NCBI RefSeq assembly: GCF_900184945.1
Contig: NZ_FXYF01000001.1
Span: 496,001-560,000 of the forward strand
DNA from: Antarctobacter aquimaris
GTDB taxonomy: Bacteria; Pseudomonadota; Alphaproteobacteria; Rhodobacterales; Rhodobacteraceae
Length of the DNA stretch: 64,000 nucleotides
Reading direction: 5' to 3'
Part shown: in pieces, positions 25,508-34,411 of the stretch
Layout: every line of letters begins with the position of its first letter
Numbering within the stretch: the first letter of the stretch is position 1
Position numbers and translations under genes: made by a program
Notes under the pieces: generated by a model
Told to the model about the DNA's origin: nothing
What the model saw: only the letters and a program-made list of their open reading frames with translations
The model's database searches: none

Positions 25508-26296
25508 TCAGGGCCGGACGAACTTGGCCCCGGTGGCGCGCCGGTCGCCGGCGGACAGCCGTTCCAGCCCCGCGCCCGCGTCCTGTTTTGCCTCGAGCGC
25601 GGCGATCAGCTCCTGCAAGGGGCCATCGAGATCGGTGGCCAGCGCCACGGGGGCGCCGTTGGCCTCGGCCTTGGACGACACCACCGACACGATCCGCGGC
25701 GCGCCGTCACCGTCGAGCGCAAACACGGGTGAGCCGGAGGCGCCGAAGTCCACCGCGCAGGACAGCACCACCATGCCTTCCTGCCGGGCCAGCACCTCGC
25801 ACAGCTCCTGCAGGGAGGGCGCTTCGGAGCGGTCATGCGCGTAGGACACCACGCCCACCCGCGCGCCCTGCGCCGGGCCGTGATCGGTGGCAAAGGGCTG
25901 GATCGAGGTGTTGCGGATCGGGTGCTGCAATTCGAGCAGCGCTAGGTCCAGCTGGACGCGGTCGGGGTTCAACGGGCCGCGGTAGACAAAATCGGGATGC
26001 GGCACCGCGCGCCGCACGTAGCGGTAGGCCGCCGCGCGCCCGTTGCGCCAGCCGGCCAGGAACTGCATCTGCTCGACCGGCAGCCGCGCCCCGGTGGCGG
26101 GGTCAAAAAGGCAATGCGCCGCCGTCAGCACCATGCGTGGCGCGATCAGCGCGCCGGTGCAAAAGCCCTTGCCCGCCAGCTCCAGCCGGCCGACGCCCTC
26201 CCAGCGGCGGCCATCCTGGGCCGATTCCATGGAAAACAGGCCCTGCGCGCCCACGGCGCTGCCCAGAAGCCAGAAACAGAAGATCAACAGATACCG
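25508..26296 (-). CDS. Trypsin-like serine protease, exported
   Basis: The 262-residue protein starts with a signal peptide (RYLLIFCFWLLGSAVGAQG). The catalytic triad is visible: TAAHCLF (His62), QLDLALLEL (Asp118) and DFGASGSPVF (Ser190). It is a single-domain S1-family protease without PDZ domains, so unlike DegP. The GTG at 26296 is preferred because AAGGA precedes it and the signal peptide follows directly. It probably acts in the periplasm or outside the cell. It reads in the same direction as glcF upstream but is 88 bases away. Confidence 0.85.
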   Translation of the reverse strand, partial: RYLLIFCFWLLGSAVGAQGLFSMESAQDGRRWEGVGRLELAGKGFCTGALIAPRMVLTAAHCLFDPATGARLPVEQMQFLAGWRNGRAAAYRYVRRAVPHPDFVYRGPLNPDRVQLDLALLELQHPIRNTSIQPFATDHGPAQGARVGVVSYAHDRSEAPSLQELCEVLARQEGMVVLSCAVDFGASGSPVFALDGDGAPRIVSVVSSKAEANGAPVALATDLDGPLQELIAALEAKQDAGAGLERLSAGDRRATGAKFVRP

Positions 26297-26384
26297 CACA
26301 CGCCGTTCCTTGGGTTTTTGTGCCAATTCGCACGACATCTGGGCAAAATTGCGGCAAAACCGCCCCAAGGACACAGTGTTGCCA

Positions 26385-27668
26385 TCAGTTCAACGATCGC
26401 GGTTTCGGCCCGCCGGTCGCCCAGTCCAGCAGCTCGACCGTATGCACGATGGGCACACTTGTGCCGCCGCCGATCTGCATCATGCAGCCGATGTTGCCGG
26501 CGGCGATCACGTCGGGCTGTTTCGCCTCCAGCGTCTTGACCTTGCGCGCCTTGAGCTGCTGGGAAATCTCCGGCTGCATCAGGTTGTAGGTGCCCGCGCT
26601 GCCGCAGCACAGGTGCGGGTCGGCGGGCTCAACCACCTCGAATCCGGCGCGTTTCAGCAGCGTCTTGGGCGCGGTCTTGACCTTCTGGCCGTGCTGGAGC
26701 GAACAGGCCGAGTGATAGGCCACGCGCAGCCCCTTGGCGGCGCCCTCGGGGATCTCCAGCCGGGTCAGCAGTTCGCTGACGTCCAGGGCGATACCGGCCA
26801 CGCGCTTGGCGTCCTCGGCCATGTCGGTCTGGGCGAACATGTGGCCGTAGTCCTTGACCGTGGTGCCGCAGCCGGAGGTGTTGATGACGATGGCGTCGAG
26901 CCCGTCCCTGTCCATCTCGCGCGTCCAGGCGCGGATGTTCCTGGCCGCGGTGCCATGGCTCTCGTCGGTCTTGCCCATGTGGTGGGTCAGCGCCCCGCAG
27001 CAGCCCGCGCCCCGGGCCACCACCACCTCGCAGCCCAGCCGGGTCAGCAGGCGGATGGTGGCGTCGTTGATGTCGGTGTTCAGCGCCTTTTGCGCGCAGC
27101 CGGTCATCAGCGCGACGCGCATCCGCCGCGCGCCCTTGGGGGCAAAGCTCTGCGGGTCGTCGTTGCGGCTGACCGGGGGGATATGCTTGGGCGCCATCTC
27201 CAGCATGGCGCGCAGGCGCGGGTCGGGGATCAGCCCGCGAAAGGGCTTGCCGATCTTGGCCAGCAGCAGCGCCACGCGAAAGCGGGTCGGGTAGGGCAGG
27301 ATCCGCGCCAGCATCCAGCGCAGCGCCTTGTCGTGCCAGGGCCGGTCGTAGTGTTTCTCGATGTATTCGCGGGCGTGGTCGACCAGGTGCATGTAATGCA
27401 CGCCCGAGGGGCAGGTCGTCATGCAGGCCAGGCAGGACAGGCAGCGGTCGATGTGCTTGACGGTCTTGGCGTCGGGTTTGCGCTCGTTCTCGAGCATGTC
27501 CTTGATCAGGTAGATGCGGCCGCGCGGGCTGTCCAGTTCGTCGCCCAGCACCTGGTAGGTGGGGCAGGTGGCGGTGCAGAAGCCACAGTGCACGCAGGTG
27601 CGCAGGATCTGGTTGGCGCGCGCGGTGCCCGCGTCCTTCAGTTGCTCTTGGGTGAAATTGGTCTGCAT
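26385..27668 (-). CDS. glcF: Glycolate oxidase iron-sulfur subunit
   Basis: The 427-residue protein carries two 4Fe-4S motifs, CVHCGFCTATCP (Cys25, 28, 31, 35) and CLSCLACMTTCP (Cys76, 79, 82, 86). Two CCG-type domains follow (GAGCCGALTHHMGK and HLCCGSAG). It passes electrons from glycolate oxidation by GlcD/GlcE to the membrane quinone pool, producing glyoxylate. It is the last gene of the glcD-glcE-membrane protein-glcF operon and starts one base after the stop of the small membrane protein. Confidence 0.93.
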   Translation of the reverse strand: MQTNFTQEQLKDAGTARANQILRTCVHCGFCTATCPTYQVLGDELDSPRGRIYLIKDMLENERKPDAKTVKHIDRCLSCLACMTTCPSGVHYMHLVDHAREYIEKHYDRPWHDKALRWMLARILPYPTRFRVALLLAKIGKPFRGLIPDPRLRAMLEMAPKHIPPVSRNDDPQSFAPKGARRMRVALMTGCAQKALNTDINDATIRLLTRLGCEVVVARGAGCCGALTHHMGKTDESHGTAARNIRAWTREMDRDGLDAIVINTSGCGTTVKDYGHMFAQTDMAEDAKRVAGIALDVSELLTRLEIPEGAAKGLRVAYHSACSLQHGQKVKTAPKTLLKRAGFEVVEPADPHLCCGSAGTYNLMQPEISQQLKARKVKTLEAKQPDVIAAGNIGCMMQIGGGTSVPIVHTVELLDWATGGPKPRSLN

Positions 27669-27669
27669 G

Positions 27670-28002
27670 TCAGTCCATCAATTGTGCGGTGGCAAGGCCG
27701 AACCAGGGCAGCGGGGCGGCAAGTGCCGCGCCCAGCGCCGTCCAACGGCGGGTGTGGGGGCCAGGAAGGCGGCGGCGCAGGGCCTGCGCCACAAGAGCGA
27801 CCGCCAATAGCCAGCCCAGCCAGAGCGCGGCCAGCAGGCCGGGGGCGCTGCGCCCCTGCAGGAGCAGCGCGCCGACCATCGCGGCAAACACGCCGCCGGC
27901 CTGTAGGGTCAGCACCGGCAGGCGCGGCGGCAGACGCAACAGCGCCAGCACAAGCGCCGGACCGGCGGCAAAGGCCAGGACAAAGGCCAGAAGGGCGGCC
28001 AT
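27670..28002 (-). CDS. Small four-helix membrane protein within the glc operon
   Basis: The 110-residue protein is almost entirely hydrophobic, with about four membrane helices (MAALLAFVLAFAAGPALVLA, LQAGGVFAAMVGALLL, LLAALWLGWLLAVALVAQAL and LGAALAAPLPWFGLATA). It overlaps the glcE stop by one base and ends one base before glcF, so it is tightly bound into the operon. I do not recognise a family. It might anchor the glycolate oxidase complex or help glycolate cross the membrane; that is inference from position. Confidence 0.7.
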   Translation of the reverse strand: MAALLAFVLAFAAGPALVLALLRLPPRLPVLTLQAGGVFAAMVGALLLQGRSAPGLLAALWLGWLLAVALVAQALRRRLPGPHTRRWTALGAALAAPLPWFGLATAQLMD

Positions 28003-29123
28003 CAGGCCATGATCCCGGCGTTCAGCAGGCCCCTGGGGTCAAAGCGGTCGCGGATGCCTTTCGTCAGCGCCGCCACGGCGGGCGGCTCGGGCTGGAACAC
28101 CGACACGCGCCGCCGCGTGGCATCCGCCGCGCGCACCAGCGTGGCATGGCCCTGCAAGCCCCTGGGGCGCAGGTCGCCGCCCGCCGCCGCCTCGATCCAG
28201 ACCAGCCCGCCGCCCCAGTCGTACATCACCCGCGCGATGTCATGCCGCGCGCGCAGCTCCGCCACCAGCGCCGGTGCCGCGCTGGGCCGCACCGAAAAGC
28301 GCCAGACATCGCCCGCGGTGCCCGTCATCGGTGCCACGTCCCGCACGTCGCGCCAAAGGGCGGCCACCTTGTCCGGATCACTTTCGACCCGCAGGACATG
28401 GCCGGGGAACAGCGCCTGCACCCGCCCGGTGCGATAGGCGACCGACCCGGCGAATCCCTCCAGCCGCAGCAGCGTCACCGGGCCGCTGTCGCCGTCCGGA
28501 TCATGCGCCGCGCCAGTGACCTCGAAGGGCGAGGTCAGCGCCCGGCTCATCGCGTTCACCGCTTGCGCCTCGGTCAGCCCGTCGATCATCACGCAGGCGG
28601 CGGTGTCGGGCTTTGGCAGCACCTTGAGGCTGACCTCGGTCAGCACGCCCAGGGTGCCCCAGCAGCCGGTCATCAGCTTGACCAGGTCATAGCCGGTGAC
28701 GTTCTTCATCACCCGGCCGCCGTTCTTGACCACGTTGCCGCTGCCGTCGACGAAACGCACACCCAGCATGAAGTCCCGGCAGGCCCCCGCCTGCACCCGC
28801 CGCGGCCCCGAGATATTGCCCGCGACCACGCCGCCGATGGTCGGCTCTCCGGAGGTGCCCAGCAGCCCGCGATGGTCCATCGGCTCGAACGCCAGCCTTT
28901 GCCCCTCCGCCGCCAGCGCCGCCTCGATCTCGGCCAGCGGAGTCCCCGCCCGCGCCACCAGGGTCAGCGATCCGGGCTCGTACAGGGTGATGCCCGACAA
29001 ACCGCCGGTCTCCAGCACGGCACCCACCGGCGCCATGCCGCGGGTGCCGCCGCCGCGGATCATCAGCGGCCCCGCCGCCGTCTTGATCGTCTCGGCCAGC
29101 TCGGCCTCGGTCTCGGGTCTCAT
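28002..29123 (-). CDS. glcE: Glycolate oxidase FAD-binding subunit
   Basis: The 373-residue protein has the FAD-binding type 4 (PP-loop) fold seen in GlcE and GlcD: MIRGGGTRGMAPVG near the start, GLLGTSGEPTIGGVVAGNIS for the flavin phosphates and VVKNGGRVMKNVTGYDLVKL. It forms the glycolate oxidase with GlcD and GlcF. The ATG at 29123 is chosen because family members begin MRPETEAEL-like; the upstream extension reads through a repeat and hairpin. The 66 bases between glcD and this gene contain one of the dispersed repeats. Confidence 0.92.
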   Translation of the reverse strand: MRPETEAELAETIKTAAGPLMIRGGGTRGMAPVGAVLETGGLSGITLYEPGSLTLVARAGTPLAEIEAALAAEGQRLAFEPMDHRGLLGTSGEPTIGGVVAGNISGPRRVQAGACRDFMLGVRFVDGSGNVVKNGGRVMKNVTGYDLVKLMTGCWGTLGVLTEVSLKVLPKPDTAACVMIDGLTEAQAVNAMSRALTSPFEVTGAAHDPDGDSGPVTLLRLEGFAGSVAYRTGRVQALFPGHVLRVESDPDKVAALWRDVRDVAPMTGTAGDVWRFSVRPSAAPALVAELRARHDIARVMYDWGGGLVWIEAAAGGDLRPRGLQGHATLVRAADATRRRVSVFQPEPPAVAALTKGIRDRFDPRGLLNAGIMA

Positions 29124-29138
29124 GTCCTGCGCCTCGTG

Positions 29139-29189
29139 TTTCTTCTTGGTCCAAATACCTCCGGGGGGTGTGGGGGGCTGGCCCCCCAC
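29139..29189. repeat. Dispersed intergenic repeat copy A plus hairpin
   Basis: TTTCTTCTTGGTCCAAATAC followed by CTCCGGGGGG is a diverged copy of the TTCTTCT...GAAAATA...CCGGGGG element seen at four other places in the window. It is followed by a perfect hairpin, GTGGGGGG (29170-29177) and CCCCCCAC (29182-29189), that touches the glcD stop. It could reduce read-through from glcD to glcE. Confidence 0.6.
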
Positions 29190-30638
29190 CTACTCGGCCG
29201 CCATCCGCGCCGTCCGCCGGGCCTCGCTCGAGGCCAGCGGAAAGACCTTGGCCGGGTTCAGCAGCCAGGTCGGGTCGAACACGTCCTTGACCGCCATCTG
29301 CGCCTCCAGGTCCGCCGGGGCGTACTGGTCGACCATCAGGTCGCGCTTTTCGATTCCCACGCCATGCTCGCCGGTTAGGCAGCCGCCGACCTCGACGCAC
29401 AGCTTGAGGATATCCGCGCCAAAGGCCTCGCACAGCTCGAGGTCGCCGGGCTTGTTGGCGTCGAACAGGATCAGCGGGTGCATGTTGCCGTCCCCGGCGT
29501 GGAACACGTTGGCCACGTCCAGCCCGTACTGCTTGGACATCTCGCCGATGCGGCGCAGGACGTGGGGCAGTTCGGACACCGGGATGGTGCCGTCGAGGCA
29601 CATGTAGTCGTTGATGTTGCCCATCGCGCCAAAGGCCGACTTGCGGCCCAGCCAGATACGCGCCGCCTCGTCGGCGTCCTTGGCCTCGCGCAGCTCCACC
29701 GGGTTGTGCCGCCGGGCGATCTGGAGGATGAGGCCCAGCTGCTCGTCGATCTCGGCGGCAGAGCCTTCGACCTCGACGATCAGCAGCGCCTCGCACATCG
29801 GGTAGCCGGCCTGGGCAAAGGCCTCGGTCGCCTCGATGCAGGGGCGGTCCATGAATTCGATCGCCACCGGCAGCACGCCGGCCTTGATGATGTCGGAGAC
29901 GCAGGCGCCCGCGACCTCGTTGGAATCGAAGCCCATCAGCACCGGCCGCGCGCCCTCGGGCTTGCGCAGGATGCGCAGCGTGGCCTCGGTCACGACGCCC
30001 AGCTGGCCCTCGGAGCCGCAGATCACCCCCAGCAGGTCCAGCCCGCCCGCGTCCAGGTGGGCGCCGCCGATCTCGACCACGGTGCCGTCCATCTGCACCA
30101 GGGTCACACCCAGCAGGTTGTTGGTGGTGACGCCGTATTTAAGGCAATGCGCGCCCCCGGAGTTCATCGCGATGTTGCCGGCGATGGCGCAGGCCAGCTG
30201 CGACGACGGGTCCGGCGCGTAAAAGAACTCCTCTTCCTCGACCGCGCCGGTGACGGACAGGTTCGTGCGGCCGGTCTGCACCCGGATGATGCGGTCGGCG
30301 TAGTCCGTTTCCAGCACCTGGTTCATCCGCGCCACGCCCAGGATCACCGAATCCGCCGTCGGCAGCGCGCCCCCTGCCAGCGAGGTGCCCGAGCCGCGCG
30401 GCACCACCGGCACCCCCTCTTCAAAGCAGACCCTGAGCACCGCCGAGACTTCCTCGGTCGAGGACGGCAGCACGGCGGCCAGCGGCGGACAGCGGTAGGC
30501 GGTCAGCGCGTCGCATTCATAGGCGCGCGTCTCGGAGATGTCGTCGATCACCGCGTCGGCGGGCAGCACGCTGCGCAGGCGTTCGACGATGCGCGCCTTG
30601 CGCTTGAGAATGGCGGGGTTCGGCTCCGGCATCTGCAT
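29190..30638 (-). CDS. glcD: Glycolate oxidase FAD-linked subunit
   Basis: The 482-residue protein is the catalytic flavin subunit that oxidises glycolate (and D-lactate) to glyoxylate. It has the PP-loop PVVPRGSGTSLAGGALPTA (about 78-96), the second FAD segment AIAGNIAMNSGGAHCLKYGV, and a C-terminal FAD-oxidase domain with NVFHAGDGNMHPLILFD and GGCLTGEHGVGIEKRD. The length is normal. The ATG at 30638 follows GGAGGA. It is the first gene of the operon. An AT-rich stretch at 30690-30720 upstream should hold the promoter. Confidence 0.94.
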   Translation of the reverse strand: MQMPEPNPAILKRKARIVERLRSVLPADAVIDDISETRAYECDALTAYRCPPLAAVLPSSTEEVSAVLRVCFEEGVPVVPRGSGTSLAGGALPTADSVILGVARMNQVLETDYADRIIRVQTGRTNLSVTGAVEEEEFFYAPDPSSQLACAIAGNIAMNSGGAHCLKYGVTTNNLLGVTLVQMDGTVVEIGGAHLDAGGLDLLGVICGSEGQLGVVTEATLRILRKPEGARPVLMGFDSNEVAGACVSDIIKAGVLPVAIEFMDRPCIEATEAFAQAGYPMCEALLIVEVEGSAAEIDEQLGLILQIARRHNPVELREAKDADEAARIWLGRKSAFGAMGNINDYMCLDGTIPVSELPHVLRRIGEMSKQYGLDVANVFHAGDGNMHPLILFDANKPGDLELCEAFGADILKLCVEVGGCLTGEHGVGIEKRDLMVDQYAPADLEAQMAVKDVFDPTWLLNPAKVFPLASSEARRTARMAAE

Positions 30639-30806
30639 GGGTCGTCCTCCTCTTGCGCGCCGCACCGGGCACGATCCGGGTGAATTGGTAAAAAGATATA
30701 ACCAAATTGGCCGTCAGGCCAAGCATATTCGTGTCGCGGTCCCGCGGCATCTTGCACTTTTTTGCCCCGGGGGGTCAGGTGCAGCGCGCAAAATGCGGGA
30801 ATTCCG

Positions 30807-31217
30807 ATGGCCTGGGTCAAGATCATACACATTCTGTGCGTCATGGGCTGGATGACCTCCATCTTTGCCGTGCCGCGCGCGCTGATCTACTGGAAGCGCG
30901 AATTCGCCAGGCTGAACGAGAACGGCCCGCTGGGCGACCTGACCTTTCGCCTGTACCGGTTTTCCGCCGGGCTGGCGGTGATCGCCGTGCTGACGGGGCT
31001 GTGGCTGGCCTGGACCTTCGGCTTTCCGGTCTGGACCCATGTCAAGCTGGCGCTGGTGGTGCTGCTGGCCGGGCACTACGCCTGGACCGGGCGGCTGGTG
31101 CGGCGGGCGCAGCAGGGCATCTTTACCGAGAGCGACATGTTCCTGCGCATCTTCAACGAGGTCAGCGTGATCGGCGCCATCGCGATCCTCTGGGTCGTGG
31201 TGGTGCAGCCGTTCTGA
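30807..31217 (+). CDS. CopD-family / HemJ-like small membrane protein
   Basis: The 136-residue protein has four membrane helices and begins MAWVKIIHILCVMGWMTSIF, with a conserved helix-1 histidine. The third helix FPVWTHVKLALVVLLAGHYA carries two more histidines. This layout is shared by CopD-domain proteins and the HemJ/UPF0093 group, which bind haem or copper. The longer members oxidise protoporphyrinogen; I cannot say whether this one does. It overlaps the start of the DUF599 gene by one base (TGATG), so the two are coupled. Confidence 0.72.
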   Translation: MAWVKIIHILCVMGWMTSIFAVPRALIYWKREFARLNENGPLGDLTFRLYRFSAGLAVIAVLTGLWLAWTFGFPVWTHVKLALVVLLAGHYAWTGRLVRRAQQGIFTESDMFLRIFNEVSVIGAIAILWVVVVQPF

Positions 31218-31930
31218 TGGACTGGGCCGGGATCCTTGCCAGCTTTGCCCTGTGGGACGCCGCGGCGCTGGGTCTGCTGGTGCTGGCCTGGGCGGGCAGC
31301 ACCTGGGTGATCGAGCATCCGCCGAAGCGCTATCCCTCCACCTCCAGCCTGATGGCCGACTATCGCCGCGCCTGGATGGAGGTCTTTGTCCAGCGCGACC
31401 CGCGCATCTTCGATTCGCAGATCGTCGCCAGCCTGCGCCAGGGCACCGCCTTTTTCGCCTCGGCCAGCATGATCGCCATCGGCGGCGGCTTTGCCCTGCT
31501 GGGCAATGCCGACCGGCTGCGCGGCGTGGCGCAGGACCTGGGCAGCAGTGTCGACCCGGTGGTGGTGTTCGAGATCAAGCTGCTGGTGCTGCTGATGTTC
31601 GCCGCCAACGCGTTCCTGAAATTCGTCTGGTCGCACCGGCTGTTCGGCTATGCCTCGGTGCTGATGGCGGCGGTGCCGAACGATCCCGCGGACCCCAGGG
31701 CGCTGCCCCGCGCGCGCAAGGCCGGCGAGATCAACGTCGCCGGCGGGCGGGCCTACAACCGCGGCCTGCGGTCGGTCTACTTTGGCATCGGGTCGGCGGC
31801 CTGGCTGATCGGCCCCTGGGCGCTGATGGCGGCGGTGCTGGTCACGCTGGCGGTGATCCTGCGGCGCGAGTTCACCTCGGTTTCGCGCGACGTGCTGCTG
31901 GACCCCAGCGACCGGCCCGGGACGGGCTGA
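31217..31930 (+). CDS. DUF599 family membrane protein
   Basis: The 237-residue protein has an N-terminal membrane helix, the conserved YRRAWMEVFVQRDPRIFDSQ segment near residue 52, and three further helices. These are the features of DUF599, a family of unknown function widespread in proteobacteria. Its ATG shares the last base of the CopD-like stop codon. The pair probably works together in the inner membrane. Confidence 0.82.
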   Translation: MDWAGILASFALWDAAALGLLVLAWAGSTWVIEHPPKRYPSTSSLMADYRRAWMEVFVQRDPRIFDSQIVASLRQGTAFFASASMIAIGGGFALLGNADRLRGVAQDLGSSVDPVVVFEIKLLVLLMFAANAFLKFVWSHRLFGYASVLMAAVPNDPADPRALPRARKAGEINVAGGRAYNRGLRSVYFGIGSAAWLIGPWALMAAVLVTLAVILRREFTSVSRDVLLDPSDRPGTG

Positions 31931-31991
31931 AACCCGCCTGCTCTGGCCAACGTGATCGGACGGAGGGAAGGCGATCTGCTAGGCTGGCGGG

Positions 31992-32339
31992 ATGAAATAT
32001 CTCATCCCGCTCCTGCTGATCGCCCCGCCCCTGTTCGCCGACCCGCCGCAGATCGAGGGGGTGGAGGCGCAAGACGCCGGCAACGGCTGGCGGTTCGCCG
32101 TCACGCTGCGGCACCCCGACACCGGCTGGGACCACTACGCCGACGCCTGGCGGATCGAGCTGGAGGACGGCACGGTGCTGGGCACCCGGGTGCTGGTGCA
32201 TCCGCACGAGACCGAGCAGCCCTTTACCCGGTCGCAGGGCGGCATCGTCATTCCCGACGGCACGGAGCGTGTCGTGGTCCGCGCCCGCTGCCTTGTGGAT
32301 GGCTGGTCGGACGCGGCGACGGTCTATACCTTGCCGTAG
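31992..32339 (+). CDS. Small exported protein of unknown function
   Basis: The 115-residue protein has a signal peptide (MKYLIPLLLIAPPLFA) and a single beta-rich domain (WRFAVTLRHPDTGWDHYADAW, then IVIPDGTERVVVRARC). The WDHYAD segment and one cysteine pair-free core suggest a small periplasmic fold. I do not know a named family. It follows DUF599 by 61 bases on the same strand and may share its transcript. Confidence 0.7.
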   Translation: MKYLIPLLLIAPPLFADPPQIEGVEAQDAGNGWRFAVTLRHPDTGWDHYADAWRIELEDGTVLGTRVLVHPHETEQPFTRSQGGIVIPDGTERVVVRARCLVDGWSDAATVYTLP

Positions 32340-32359
32340 GGCGGGGTTCCCCGCCGCCC

Positions 32360-34399
32360 TTACGACCGCCCCTCGCGCAGCCAGGCTCCGACGATCATCG
32401 CCGAGGCCAGCAGCAGCACCAGCCAGGCCGGCGCCAGCGGGGTCTGGCGGATGTCCAGCGTCTCGTAGGCCTCGCGCGGGGTCAGGCCCAGCCAGCCGCG
32501 CCCGGCAGCAGGGCGCCCGGCGCGCACGTCGCGGATCGAGGGCAGGCCGTCCTCCACCCGCACCACGCCGCCGCGCAGCGACTCGACCGCCGGGGTCAGC
32601 GCCTCGGCGCTGGCGATGGTCTGGACGAACTCGCGCGGCGCGGCGGGGCCAAGGCCCACCACCGCCGACAGCGCGTTTTCCTCCAGCCGGTAAAGACCGA
32701 TTTCCGGGCCATCGTAGATGGCTTCGTAGCGGCCCGGGCTGACCTCGGTCAGCGGCACCTCGACCGTGCTGCCGTCCGGGGCGGTGATGATAACCGGGCC
32801 GACAAATTCGTTCAGCGTGCGGCGGATGATGCGCATGCTCTGCCCGGCGGGTTCGGCCCAGAGCGCCTCTTCCTCCAGTTCCGGCTCCTTCATCATCCAG
32901 TGCGCCAGCCGGCGCAGCAGTTCCAGCTGCGGGCCGCCGCCCTCGTATCCGCGGCTCCAGAGCCAGGCCTGGTCCGAGGCCAGCAGCGCCACGCGGCCCT
33001 CGCCGACGCGGTCCAGCACCAGCAGCGGCCGGTCGTCCACGCCGGACATCACCACGTCGCCCTTGATCGGCAGCACCTCGACCTGGCGCAGCCAGCGGCC
33101 CCAGTCCTCGGGGCTTTGCAGGCCGGAGGTCACCGGGTGGCGCAGGCCAAGGTCGGTCACCGCCGGGCGGTAACCCTGGTCGACCACCCGCGCGGTCGGC
33201 TCGGCCGGCATGATCTCGGCCAGTGGCGAGCGGTAGAGCGAATCCGCCGAGGCGAAATCCGGCCCCGCCGCCACCAGCAGCGCGCCGCCCTGTTCGACGT
33301 AGCTGCGCACGTTGTCGAGGTAGATCGCCGGCAGGATGCCGCGCCGCTTGTAGCGGTCGAAGATGATCAGGTCGAAGTCGTTGATCTTTTCCAGGAACAG
33401 CTCTCGCGTGGGGAAGGCGATCAGCGACAACTCGTTGACCGGCACGCCGTCCTGTTTCTCTGGCGGGCGCAGGATGGTGAAATGCACGAGGTCGACGGAT
33501 GAGTCCGACTTCAGCAGGTTGCGCCAGGTGCGGCCGCCGGCGTGCGGCTCACCCGACACCAGCAGCACGCGCAGCCGGTCGCGCACGCCGTTGATCTGGA
33601 TCAGCGCCTTGTTGTTGCGGTCGGTCAGTTCGCCCTCGGCCGTGGGCACGGTGAATTCGATCACGTTCAGCCCGCCGTGCGGCAGGGTGATCGGCAGGCT
33701 CAGATCCTCGCCGATGGGCACTGTGTAGCGGTTGGCCTCGGCGCCATCGACGGAAATCAGGATCTCGGTGCTGAGGTCGCCGGGGGCGGCGCCGTCATCC
33801 TCGATCCGCAGGGTCAGTTCGACCTCTTCGCCGAGGATGGCAAAGGCGGGGGCGTTGCGCACGATCAGGCGGCGGTCCCAGTCGTCCTGGCGCCCGGTCA
33901 GCAGCAGGTGCATCGGCGCGGGCAGATCGGGCAGGCGGTCGAGGTCGTGCAACCGGCCGTCCGACAGCAGCACGACGCCGGCGATGCGGCCGCGCGGCTC
34001 TTCGGCCAGCGCGTTGGACAGCGCGGTCATCAGCAGGGTTCCGGCGTCGCCCTCGCCATCGGGGACGGGGATGCGCCGCACCTCGGTGTTGGGGCGGGCC
34101 AGCAGGCGGGCCTGCATGGTGTCGGCGGCGTCCGACGTGACCTGCGCCCGCTCGGCCAGCATCTGCGAGGCGGTCTCGTCGACCAGCATCAGCACGATGT
34201 CGGCCAGCGCCGCGCGGTCCTCGACCTGATAGGACGGCTGCGCCAGCGCGCCCACCAGCACCACGCCGGCAAGAAAGCGCAGCGCCCAGCCCGACAGCCC
34301 GCGCCACAGCGCGAGGCCGGTGCCCAGCAGCGCCAGCGCCGCCAGCACCGCGATCACGGGCCAGGGCAGCAGCGGGTCGAATACGATCTGTCCGTTCAT
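32360..34399 (-). CDS. Membrane protein with vWA-like and GATase-like regions, last gene of moxR operon
   Basis: The 679-residue protein has two N-terminal membrane helices and a vWA-like domain (DIVLMLVDETASQMLAER) whose metal motif is altered, with DETAS instead of DxSxS. A beta-sandwich region follows, then a glutamine-amidotransferase-like fold (LRVLLVSGEPHAGGRTWRNL through SYVEQGGALLVAAGP). One helix lies at the C-terminus. Such proteins close MoxR-DUF58-vWA operons, which are thought to act as chaperones for envelope or metal-dependent enzymes. The catalytic cysteine of true amidotransferases is not apparent, so enzymatic activity is unlikely. Confidence 0.7.
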   Translation of the reverse strand: MNGQIVFDPLLPWPVIAVLAALALLGTGLALWRGLSGWALRFLAGVVLVGALAQPSYQVEDRAALADIVLMLVDETASQMLAERAQVTSDAADTMQARLLARPNTEVRRIPVPDGEGDAGTLLMTALSNALAEEPRGRIAGVVLLSDGRLHDLDRLPDLPAPMHLLLTGRQDDWDRRLIVRNAPAFAILGEEVELTLRIEDDGAAPGDLSTEILISVDGAEANRYTVPIGEDLSLPITLPHGGLNVIEFTVPTAEGELTDRNNKALIQINGVRDRLRVLLVSGEPHAGGRTWRNLLKSDSSVDLVHFTILRPPEKQDGVPVNELSLIAFPTRELFLEKINDFDLIIFDRYKRRGILPAIYLDNVRSYVEQGGALLVAAGPDFASADSLYRSPLAEIMPAEPTARVVDQGYRPAVTDLGLRHPVTSGLQSPEDWGRWLRQVEVLPIKGDVVMSGVDDRPLLVLDRVGEGRVALLASDQAWLWSRGYEGGGPQLELLRRLAHWMMKEPELEEEALWAEPAGQSMRIIRRTLNEFVGPVIITAPDGSTVEVPLTEVSPGRYEAIYDGPEIGLYRLEENALSAVVGLGPAAPREFVQTIASAEALTPAVESLRGGVVRVEDGLPSIRDVRAGRPAAGRGWLGLTPREAYETLDIRQTPLAPAWLVLLLASAMIVGAWLREGRS

Positions 34400-34411
34400 C
34401 TCAGCGCTCGC

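Noticed and set aside
26043-29378. A 1111-codon open frame on the plus strand opposite glcF/glcE
   Set aside because: It has no known domain, is rich in Gly/Arg/His/Gln, and lies fully antisense to well-supported genes. High GC content produces such empty long frames.
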